Part shown: positions 1-6,970 of the stretch, piece by piece
Numbering within the stretch: the first letter of the stretch is position 1
Layout of the letters: each line of letters starts with the position of its first letter
Assembly (NCBI GenBank): GCA_964576115.1
Contig: CAZNUA010000073.1
Coordinates: forward strand, 1 to 14,161
Source: CAYSYY01 sp964576115 [NCBI: uncultured Gemmatimonadota bacterium]
GTDB taxonomy: Bacteria; Blakebacterota; Blakebacteria; Blakebacterales
Length of the DNA stretch: 14,161 nt
Direction: 5' to 3'
Notes under the pieces: model-generated
Seen by the model: the letters and a program-made list of their open reading frames with translations, nothing else
What the model was told of the DNA's origin: nothing
The model's database searches: none
Program-made: the position numbers and the translations under genes

Positions 1-2
1 TC

Positions 3-1400
3 GGATTCGTCTTCGCTGTCGGCGGACTGGACATCTTCCGGCACCTCGCCCCGGCCACTTTACCACGAATCGAGGATGTCGCCCTCGATGTGCGGGTGAT
101 TCTCTTCGCCGGGGGGATCGCGATCGCGGTCGGCATGCTCTGCGGGATCGTTCCGTCGCTGGTGAACACCCGGCGGGCCGACGCCTCTTTCCTGCGTTCC
201 CGTGAGAGAGGAGGTCGCCGGGCCACAGCCCGTCTGCGCGCTGTACTGGTGACGACCGAGCTGGCCCTGGCCCTGGTACTTCTGGTCGGAGCCGGACTCC
301 TGGTCAAGAGCTTGCAACGGCTGCAGCAGGTCGATCCGGGAGTATCCACTGATGAGGTGCTCGTGGTGCCCCTGGATCTGCCTCAACTGTACGAGACGAA
401 TGAACAGGTCAGTACTCTCCTGAACGCTCTGAATCAGCGTATCCGTACTCTTCCGGGTGTACGTTCGGCGAGTTGGATTCCCGACCCTCCGGTTGGTTCG
501 CCGATGTGGTGGCCCCACGTCCGTCTCGAAGACTTCGAGACCGATGAGGAATTCCCTCAGATGAATGTCCATTTTATCGGGCTCGATTATTTCGAGACGA
601 TGGGCGTTCCTCTGCTCAGCGGTCGGAGATTCACCGCGGCCGATGATGAGTCCGGCGAACAGGTTGTCGTGGTCGATGACGTGCTGGTTTCCCGCTACTG
701 GCCCGATGAGAATCCGCTCGGCAAACGGCTCTGTCTCAATCCCGAATATGGAGGAGAAAACTGGTATACCGTTGTGGGTGTCGTCGGTAACGTTCGCCAG
801 AGTCTGTATGTCGATCCCGAACCGTGCCTGTACTTCTCCTGGTTTCAGGGGTTTTTCTCCAACCAGGTTTCGATGGTCATCCGCTGTGATTCACCGGTGG
901 AGAGCATCGCACCCCAACTGCGCTCTGTTGTCTGGGATCTGGATCCCAACCTGCCCGTGCCCGTTGTCGAGAGCATGTCGGGTCGGATCAACGAGGTGCT
1001 CAGAACTCCCCGCTTCCGAACCCTGCTGCTCGGCGCCTTTGCCATATCAGCCCTCATCCTCACCATAGCCGGCATCTACGCCCTGATGCTCTACCTGGTT
1101 AACGGCCGGGTTCGCGAGATCGGTATCCGCATGGCCCTGGGGGCCGACCGGGCAAAGGTCCTCTGGACGGTCACCCGGCAGTGCCTGGGATTGATCGGCA
1201 TCGGAACCCTGGCCGGATTGATCGTGGCTGCGATCGCTTCGCACCTCTTGACCAGCCTGCTTTTCAACATCACCCCGCTCGATCTGCCGACGTACTTCGG
1301 AGTCGCAGCGATCCTGGCGCTGACCTCTGTGATCGCCTGCCTCGTGCCGGCCCGAAGGGCTATCCAACTCGATCCGATGACGGTCCTGCGCGAGGAGTGA
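3..1400 (+). CDS. ADOP/MacB-type ABC transporter permease, 5'-truncated by window edge (array gene 1)
   Basis: The reading frame is open from the first complete codon at position 3 to TGA at 1398-1400, so the gene starts outside the window; the GTG at 90 is an internal codon. Visible are the end of the first FtsX module (LPRIEDVALDVRV, the usual link before its last two helices), a membrane helix near 240-310 (LVTTELALALVLLVGAGLL), a second periplasmic MacB_PCD-like domain with the family motifs YFETMGVPLLSGRRF and YWPDENPLGKRL, and a C-terminal FtsX domain of three helices with GRVREIGIRMALGADR and the ending RRAIQLDPMTVLREE. In MacB such permeases couple a cytoplasmic ATPase to movement of a periplasmic domain; ADOP members usually have no adjacent ATPase, and none is seen here. 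It is followed by a 68-bp spacer and a close paralogue. The family call is firm; the substrate is unknown. Confidence 0.93.
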   Translation, partial: GFVFAVGGLDIFRHLAPATLPRIEDVALDVRVILFAGGIAIAVGMLCGIVPSLVNTRRADASFLRSRERGGRRATARLRAVLVTTELALALVLLVGAGLLVKSLQRLQQVDPGVSTDEVLVVPLDLPQLYETNEQVSTLLNALNQRIRTLPGVRSASWIPDPPVGSPMWWPHVRLEDFETDEEFPQMNVHFIGLDYFETMGVPLLSGRRFTAADDESGEQVVVVDDVLVSRYWPDENPLGKRLCLNPEYGGENWYTVVGVVGNVRQSLYVDPEPCLYFSWFQGFFSNQVSMVIRCDSPVESIAPQLRSVVWDLDPNLPVPVVESMSGRINEVLRTPRFRTLLLGAFAISALILTIAGIYALMLYLVNGRVREIGIRMALGADRAKVLWTVTRQCLGLIGIGTLAGLIVAAIASHLLTSLLFNITPLDLPTYFGVAAILALTSVIACLVPARRAIQLDPMTVLREE

Positions 1401-1468
1401 CACGTCGTGATCGCCACCAGACGACAGAAGCGCATCACTATGACCCAGCCTGAAGTTGAGGAATCGCC
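1401..1468 (+). repeat. 68-bp intergenic spacer, copy 1
   Basis: The spacer lies between the stop of permease 1 and the ATG of permease 2. It has the same length as the spacer at 4139-4206 and matches it at about 54 of 68 positions by hand alignment. Its 3' end carries the GAGG ribosome binding site of the next gene. It contains no terminator-like hairpin, which suggests read-through transcription of the array. Confidence 0.85.
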
Positions 1469-1472
1469 ATGA
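1440..1472 (+). other. 10-codon mini-ORF overlapping the permease 2 start (ATGA)
   Basis: ATG at 1440 opens a 10-codon frame (MTQPEVEESP) whose TGA at 1470-1472 overlaps the permease start codon in an ATGA. The same layout exists in the second spacer (4178-4210, MTRPEERVTP). The frame is continuous with the upstream permease frame after its stop, and a GTG at 1407 could lengthen it to 21 codons. This could give translational coupling between array genes. However, the last five codons differ mostly at amino-acid level, so coding selection is not shown; shared ancestry of the spacers would also explain the pattern. Confidence 0.3.
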
Positions 1473-4138
1473 CTCTGAGATCCGGCTGGAAGCGCCTCTT
1501 CCGCCTGAACGAATCGTACAGGCACGTCCAGGCCCAGGTCGATGACGAGCTGCGTCATCATATCGACGAGCTTCTCGAACGCTACCGTTCACAGGGAATG
1601 AATGAAGCTGAAGCGCGGGCCGAGATCGCCCGGCGCTTCCCCGACGTTGAGACCGCCCGTTCGGATCTGATCGGGAGTGCCGGGCGAACCGTGCACAACC
1701 GCCGGCGCCGGCTCTTCCTCGACGGTCTGCGCAGTGACCTGCGGGTGAGTCTGCGGCAATTCCGCCGCCGGCCGGGATTCACGGCCCTGGCGGTGCTGAT
1801 CCTGGGGCTGGGAATAGGCGCCAGTACCACCCTTTTCAGCGTCGTCAACGGAGTACTTCTGGATCCCCTGCCCTATCCCGATTCCGATCACCTGGTCTAT
1901 ATTTCGACTTCACGCCAGGGAAGGATATCCTGGACCACTGCCCCCGAATTCATTGCTCTATCCCGCCAGACCCATACTCTGGAGAGTTACACAGCCTACC
2001 AGTACATTACTCTTACTACCAACCTGGGCTTGTATCCGGAACAGTACACCGCGGCTGAAGTCACCGAGGACTATTTCGATGTTTTCGGTTTGAGCCCTGT
2101 TCTGGGTCGCGTATTCACCGAGACGGATTATTCTGCTGAGGCTCATCCGGTGATGATTGTGAGTCACCGTATCTGGCAGCAACATTATGCCCGGGATCCG
2201 GCAATCATCGGGAAGGTCATCGCCGTCAACAGACGGAATACGACCGAAGCAGTATCCCGTACGGTCGTCGGCATCATGCCTCCATCGTTCCATTCGTCAG
2301 CCGATTTCTGGATACCGATTCGGTTAGCCGGGACTCATTGGGAGTATAACGAGTGGCGGTTCGGGAATTTCGTCTTTGACTCAGTCGGCCGTCTGCGATC
2401 CGGTATGCGTCTGGAGGATGTCCAGGCTGAAGCAACCCGTGTCACTGCTGCTCTGAAAGCAGAACATCCCCAGCACTACACCGGAGCCTATGAAGGGAGA
2501 AATCTTGTCGCGGTCTCCCTGCTGGACCGGATGGTGACAGAATACCGATCCAGTATCATGCTCCTCTTTGGAGCCACGATAGTATTGCTCGTCATCGCGA
2601 TCGCCAACCTCACCGGTCTCCTGTTAGCACGGGTGTTGAATCGCAAAACAGAGATCTCCATTCGATCGATACTGGGTGCCGGGCATGGTCACATCCTCCG
2701 GCTCCTTTTGACAGAAGCCTCATTCCTTTCCTTTCTCGGCAGCGTAACAGGTTTCATCATTGCTATTGCCGGGATACGTGTTGTCCAGACGCTCGCCCCC
2801 TCGAATCTCCCTCGTCTCGACAATCTCACCCCTGACATTCGGGTAGCTGTCTTTGCGGTGTCCATCGCTCTGGTGAGTGGTTTTCTCAGCTCCCTTGTTC
2901 CCTTCTTCTCGATCATCCGTAATCGCTCTGTATCGTCTCTGCAGAGCGGGAACAGGAGTAGTGCTTCGAGAAGCGCCCTTCAACTGAGAGGTTTCCTGAT
3001 TTCCGTTCAAACAACTCTGGCTGTGATTCTTCTGGTCGGGGGTGGGCTGCTTGCGAACAGTTTCATACGACTCAGAGAGGTTGATCCGGGGTGTGAGACC
3101 GAAAACCTTCTGGTCATGCCGTTGCGATTACCCGGCTCCTACGACACAGATGAGAAGTACTCCGCCTTCTTTCGTGATGTAGTTGACAGGATCTACTCCC
3201 TTCCGGGAATTGAGTCGGCCAGCTGGATCCCCAATCCACCGCTGTATGGACAGAACATGAGCAGTCCCGCCCGGACTGAAGAAATGAGTGAGGATGAAGT
3301 CCTGCAGATCGGGATCCATCCAGTTGGTCCCGATTACTTCGCAACCATGAGCATCCCCGTGATTCATGGTCGTGGTATCACCCGGACTGATGATGCCTCA
3401 AACCTGCCGGTCGCGATTGTAGATGAACAGCTGGCCGAGGAGTTCTGGCCCTCAACGAATCCGATCGGGCAACGACTGCACACCCGGGATACCTGGTTCA
3501 CAGTCGTCGGTGTGACCGGTCGCATTCACCAGTCGTCTCTGGGACAGGAGACTCATCCGGAGATCTATATCTCTGCTCTTCAGCACACCGTTCGTTTCAG
3601 TCTGATGCGGGTTGTCATACGTTCGACGGTTCCATCGGAGAATCTAACACCCGGGCTGCGGACGGCAGTCTGGGAAGTGGATCCAACGCTTCCCGTCCCC
3701 ACCATCGAGACCATGAAGGATCGGGTTTCGGCGGATCTGCGCGATCCCCGGTTTTTCACTTTTCTGTTCAATGCCTTTTCCTTCACGGCCGTCATTCTGA
3801 CCCTGGCCGGTATTTACGCCCTGATGCTGTTCCTGGTGACCGGCCGGATCCGTGAGATCGGTATCCGCATGGCTCTGGGAGCCGACCGGGGGCAAGTCCT
3901 TTGGACAATCAGCCGCCAGTGTCTGGGTCTGATAGCAGTCGGCTCCCTGGCAGGCCTTGCAGCGGCTACCGCGACCTCCCGTCTGCTCAGCGGGTTGCTG
4001 TTCGGTATCACCCCACTCGATCTGCCGACCTATGCCGGGGTGGCCGTGATCCTGGGATTGACGGCCACTATTGCCTGTCTGCTGCCAACCCGGCGGGCGC
4101 TCCGGCTCGACCCCATGACGGTCCTGCGCGGGGAGTGA
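1469..4138 (+). CDS. ADOP-type orphan ABC transporter permease, 889 aa (array gene 2)
   Basis: This is a full-length ADOP permease. Residues 1 to about 90 form the soluble prefix (DDELRHHIDELLERYRSQGM, then an E-A-E-A-R-A-E helix). A first membrane helix at about 103-130 contains LGLGIGASTTLFSVVNGVLL. A first periplasmic MacB_PCD domain covers about 140-355, and a first FtsX domain (three helices with an LGAGHGHILRLLLTE segment) about 360-490. A second module follows, with a helix at about 508-530, a periplasmic domain to about 755 and a final FtsX domain ending LDPMTVLRGE. The ATG is preceded by GAGG at suitable spacing and overlaps a mini-ORF stop. The first ~115 and last ~120 residues are very similar to the neighbouring paralogues, while the middle is divergent and less GC-rich. 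No ATPase is adjacent. The family is certain; the transported or extruded molecule is unknown. Confidence 0.95.
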   Translation: MTLRSGWKRLFRLNESYRHVQAQVDDELRHHIDELLERYRSQGMNEAEARAEIARRFPDVETARSDLIGSAGRTVHNRRRRLFLDGLRSDLRVSLRQFRRRPGFTALAVLILGLGIGASTTLFSVVNGVLLDPLPYPDSDHLVYISTSRQGRISWTTAPEFIALSRQTHTLESYTAYQYITLTTNLGLYPEQYTAAEVTEDYFDVFGLSPVLGRVFTETDYSAEAHPVMIVSHRIWQQHYARDPAIIGKVIAVNRRNTTEAVSRTVVGIMPPSFHSSADFWIPIRLAGTHWEYNEWRFGNFVFDSVGRLRSGMRLEDVQAEATRVTAALKAEHPQHYTGAYEGRNLVAVSLLDRMVTEYRSSIMLLFGATIVLLVIAIANLTGLLLARVLNRKTEISIRSILGAGHGHILRLLLTEASFLSFLGSVTGFIIAIAGIRVVQTLAPSNLPRLDNLTPDIRVAVFAVSIALVSGFLSSLVPFFSIIRNRSVSSLQSGNRSSASRSALQLRGFLISVQTTLAVILLVGGGLLANSFIRLREVDPGCETENLLVMPLRLPGSYDTDEKYSAFFRDVVDRIYSLPGIESASWIPNPPLYGQNMSSPARTEEMSEDEVLQIGIHPVGPDYFATMSIPVIHGRGITRTDDASNLPVAIVDEQLAEEFWPSTNPIGQRLHTRDTWFTVVGVTGRIHQSSLGQETHPEIYISALQHTVRFSLMRVVIRSTVPSENLTPGLRTAVWEVDPTLPVPTIETMKDRVSADLRDPRFFTFLFNAFSFTAVILTLAGIYALMLFLVTGRIREIGIRMALGADRGQVLWTISRQCLGLIAVGSLAGLAAATATSRLLSGLLFGITPLDLPTYAGVAVILGLTATIACLLPTRRALRLDPMTVLRGE

Positions 4139-4206
4139 TACGACGTGATCGTCACCATACGACAGAAGCGAATCACCATGACCCGGCCTGAAGAAAGGGT
4201 AACTCC
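4139..4206 (+). repeat. 68-bp intergenic spacer, copy 2
   Basis: This is the homologue of the spacer at 1401-1468, identical in length and placed identically between a permease stop and the next permease ATG. The most diverged part is the last ~15 bases, which include the ribosome binding site (AAAGGG here, GAGG in copy 1). No equivalent follows permease 3, whose downstream DNA leads to a convergent gene. Confidence 0.85.
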
Positions 4207-4210
4207 ATGA
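4178..4210 (+). other. 10-codon mini-ORF overlapping the permease 3 start (ATGA)
   Basis: This is the second instance of the ATG...ATGA arrangement: MTRPEERVTP, with its TGA overlapping the ATG at 4207. An in-frame GTG at 4145 corresponds to the one at 1407. It is either a coupling leader or a passenger of the duplicated spacer. Confidence 0.3.
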
Positions 4211-6915
4211 GTCTGATGAGCGGCTGGAAGCGCCTTTTTCGCCTGAGCGAATCGGACAAACACGTCCAGGCCCAGGTCGACGACGAGCTGCGCCACCATC
4301 TGGAAGAACTCCTCGAGCGCTACCGTTCACAGGGGATGAGCGAGACCGAGGCCCAGGCCGAGATCGCCCGGCGCTTCCCCGATCTCGAGACCACCCGCTC
4401 CGACCTCGTCGGGAGCACCGGGCGTACTGCCGACAGCCACCGGCGCCGGCTTTTCCTCGACGGTCTGCGCAGCGACCTACGGGTGAGCCTGCGCCAGTTC
4501 CGCCGCCGGCCGGGATTCACCGCCCTGGCCGTGCTGACCCTCGGGCTGGGCATCGGCGCCAGCACGACCCTGTTCAGTGTCGTCAACGGCGTGTTGCTCC
4601 GACCCCTGCCCTATCCGGAGCCGGAACGACTCGTCTATCTGGGAACCGTGTTCGGGAATCCGCTTCGGCCGGCGGGAATGACGCCGCCGGAATTCCTCGC
4701 CCTGCAGGGCAGTACGCATACCCTCGAGGCTGTTGCCTCCTCACGCCAGACCTCATTCGATCTGACGGTCGGGGGGCAGCCGGAGCGTCTGACTGTCGCC
4801 TGTGTGACCGGTGACTACTTCCGGATCTTCGGTGCTCTCCCCGCTCTCGGGCGATCCTTCACCGAGGATGATTACCGGTCCGGCTCCGACCGGGTCGTCA
4901 TCCTGAGCCATAATGTCTGGCAGCTGCGCTGGGGAGGGGATCCCGATATCATCGGCGCCACCTTCAGCGCCGGTGAAGAACGTTCTGAAGAACCCATCAC
5001 CATGACAGTCATCGGGGTGATGCCACCGGATTTCCGTCACCCTCAGAACATGGAAAATCCCTTCTCACGACTCCCCGACACAGAACTCTGGACACCTCTG
5101 CAGCTCGCCGGCATGCCGGATACCGATCACTGGACGCACTTCAATCTGCTGTGCGTCGGCCGGTTGAACCCGGGCAGATCTGTATTGGATGTCCGCGCTG
5201 AGATCGAATCACTGGCCACATCACTGGCCGCTGCGCATCCGGAGTTCTATACGGGCAGGCTGTTCGAGGGACGCAGCCTCGGAGTCGTACCGCTTCTGGA
5301 AGCCACGGTGGGCGATCGCCGGGGTGATCTCCTGCTCCTTTTCGGAGTAACCGGCCTGCTGCTCCTGATCGCCATTGCCAATATCATCGGCCTCTACCTG
5401 GCCCGGGCCCTCGACCGCACCCGGGAACTGGCCATCCGGGGCGCCCTCGGCGCCGGATCGGTCCGGATTGTCCGCCAGTTCGTCACCGAAAGTATTGTCT
5501 TTACCTTGTTCGGTTGCCTGGTGGGAATCGGTATTGCAGGGGCAGGCATTCGCATCCTCCCGGCCATCCTTCCGGCCGATTTCCCCCGCCTGGACGCAAT
5601 CACTCTCGATCTGCGTGTCCTTTGTTTCGCCGGTATGCTCGCAGTTCTGACCGGCGTGCTCTGCGGACTGGTCCCGAGCCTGTTGAATGCACGCCGGTCC
5701 ACCACCTGGAATCTGAGCAGCCGGAGCGGCGGATACCGGGCGACGGCCCGACTGCGGGCAGCCCTGGTAACCGTCGAACTGACTCTTTCCCTGACCCTGC
5801 TGATCGGAGCCGGCCTGCTCCTGAACAGCTTCATGCGGCTGCGAACCGTTGATCCGGGTATCGAGCCCCGGGATCTGCTCATCATGCCGATCCGGCTTCC
5901 CCGTTCGTACACTACCGACGAGAGCCAGATCACTTTCTACTCCAGTCTCGCTCTGCGTCTGCAGTCGGTACCGGGAGTGCGTGCGGTCAGCTGGATCTCC
6001 GATCCGCCGATGGGTTTCTGCGACTGGACGACCTTCGTACGTATCGAGGGTGTGGATGACGATCCCCTACCCCTCATCACCACGCACCCTGTCGGTCCCG
6101 CGTACTTCCAGACCATGGGGATTCCTCTTCTCAGCGGCCGGGAATTCACGCGGGAGGATGATGACGGGGGTGAACCCGTCGCCGTTGTTGATGATCTCAT
6201 GGCTGAAACGTACTGGCCTGAAGAGAATCCCATCGGGAAAAGACTGTGCCTGGCCGGGGATCCGGATGGTCCCTGGTACACCGTGATCGGCGTCGTCGGC
6301 GCTATCCGGCAGGAATCACCGGCGAGCGAACCTCTCCCGAACCTGTATCTCCCCTATCTCCAGCATGCCAATTTCCGGTACCTCATGATGGTTATCCGGA
6401 CCGGGCTCGAGCCCGAGACGATCGCCCCGCAGCTGCGGGCCTCTGTCTGGGAACTTGATCGGCATCTCCCCGTTCCGGTCATCGAGAACATGGAGGATCG
6501 GATCGACGCCGTACTCAGAATCCCGCGCTTCCGCACTTTTCTGTTGGGGATTTTCGCCCTCTCCGCCCTGGTTCTGACCCTGGCTGGAATCTACGCCCTG
6601 ATGCTCTACCTGGTGGCCGGCCGGACCCGGGAGATCGGTATCCGTGTGACCCTGGGGGCGACCCGGGGAAGCGTGTTCTGGACTGTTTCGAAGCAGTGTC
6701 TGTTGCTGATCGGGATCGGCACCCTGATCGGCCTCGGCGCAGCGGCTTTGACGTCCCGCGTGCTCGTCGGATTCCTCTTCGGGATCACACCCCTCGATCT
6801 GTCGACATATGTCGCCGTGTCGATCGGGTTGAGCGTAACAGCTCTGCTCTCCTGTCTCATGCCGGCCCGGCGGGCGACCCGGATCGATCCATCCATAGCC
6901 TTGCGCTGGGAGTGA
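4207..6915 (+). CDS. ADOP-type orphan ABC transporter permease, 902 aa (array gene 3)
   Basis: The architecture matches array gene 2: prefix with DDELRHHLEELLERYRSQGM at about 25-45, a first helix with LGLGIGASTTLFSVVNGVLL at about 110-130, a periplasmic domain (FGALPALGRSFTEDDY, VIGVMPPDF) to about 370, and a first FtsX domain with ELAIRGALGAGS. The second module starts at about residue 515 (VTVELTLSLTLLIGAGLL), carries YFQTMGIPLLSGREF and YWPEENPIGKRL, and ends with an FtsX domain (GRTREIGIRVTLGATR, RRATRIDPSIALRWE). The prefix is about 85% identical by eye to gene 2. The first periplasmic domain is far less alike and longer, and the C-terminus has drifted from the other two. The start is fixed by an AAAGGG ribosome binding site and by alignment with gene 2. 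It is probably co-transcribed with genes 1 and 2; its ligand is unknown. Confidence 0.95.
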   Translation: MSLMSGWKRLFRLSESDKHVQAQVDDELRHHLEELLERYRSQGMSETEAQAEIARRFPDLETTRSDLVGSTGRTADSHRRRLFLDGLRSDLRVSLRQFRRRPGFTALAVLTLGLGIGASTTLFSVVNGVLLRPLPYPEPERLVYLGTVFGNPLRPAGMTPPEFLALQGSTHTLEAVASSRQTSFDLTVGGQPERLTVACVTGDYFRIFGALPALGRSFTEDDYRSGSDRVVILSHNVWQLRWGGDPDIIGATFSAGEERSEEPITMTVIGVMPPDFRHPQNMENPFSRLPDTELWTPLQLAGMPDTDHWTHFNLLCVGRLNPGRSVLDVRAEIESLATSLAAAHPEFYTGRLFEGRSLGVVPLLEATVGDRRGDLLLLFGVTGLLLLIAIANIIGLYLARALDRTRELAIRGALGAGSVRIVRQFVTESIVFTLFGCLVGIGIAGAGIRILPAILPADFPRLDAITLDLRVLCFAGMLAVLTGVLCGLVPSLLNARRSTTWNLSSRSGGYRATARLRAALVTVELTLSLTLLIGAGLLLNSFMRLRTVDPGIEPRDLLIMPIRLPRSYTTDESQITFYSSLALRLQSVPGVRAVSWISDPPMGFCDWTTFVRIEGVDDDPLPLITTHPVGPAYFQTMGIPLLSGREFTREDDDGGEPVAVVDDLMAETYWPEENPIGKRLCLAGDPDGPWYTVIGVVGAIRQESPASEPLPNLYLPYLQHANFRYLMMVIRTGLEPETIAPQLRASVWELDRHLPVPVIENMEDRIDAVLRIPRFRTFLLGIFALSALVLTLAGIYALMLYLVAGRTREIGIRVTLGATRGSVFWTVSKQCLLLIGIGTLIGLGAAALTSRVLVGFLFGITPLDLSTYVAVSIGLSVTALLSCLMPARRATRIDPSIALRWE

Positions 6916-6946
6916 GTGATTCCCCGACCGACTACGGTTCCCGGCA

Positions 6947-6967
6947 CATGATCCGGTTCAGGTCATG
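6947..6967. terminator. Weak hairpin between convergent genes
   Basis: The 55-bp gap between the stop of permease 3 (6915) and the converging ankyrin gene (6971) holds an imperfect inverted repeat: CATGATC and GGTCATG around a 7-base loop, with one G-T pair. There is no real T-tract on either strand, so terminator function is a guess from its position. Confidence 0.25.
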
Positions 6968-6970
6968 TTC

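Larger units (their letters stand above)
1050..1890 (+). repeat. Long near-direct repeat across the gene 1/gene 2 junction
   Basis: The last ~350 bp of permease 1, the 68-bp spacer and the first ~420 bp of permease 2 align without gaps to 3788-4628, at a constant offset of 2738 bp. Similarity is obvious at DNA level, including many shared synonymous positions (for example the segments around 1750-1800 and 4488-4538). Beyond these limits similarity drops sharply. The boundaries are estimated by eye. Confidence 0.8.
3788..4628 (+). repeat. Long near-direct repeat across the gene 2/gene 3 junction
   Basis: This is the partner of 1050-1890. Together the pair flanks one permease-length unit of 2738 bp and would be a natural substrate for homologous recombination that adds or removes one unit. 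Confidence 0.8.

Noticed and set aside
1047-1592. Long minus-strand ORF, with a similar one at 3644-4330
   Set aside because: The two resemble each other only because the plus-strand DNA is repeated at the gene junctions. They lie opposite conserved permease ends, are low-complexity and Arg/Gly-rich, and match no family I recognise.
1-6915. A transposon or other mobile element causing the tandem repeats
   Set aside because: There is no transposase, terminal inverted repeats or target duplications; the repeat units match gene-plus-spacer boundaries, as in ordinary tandem duplication.
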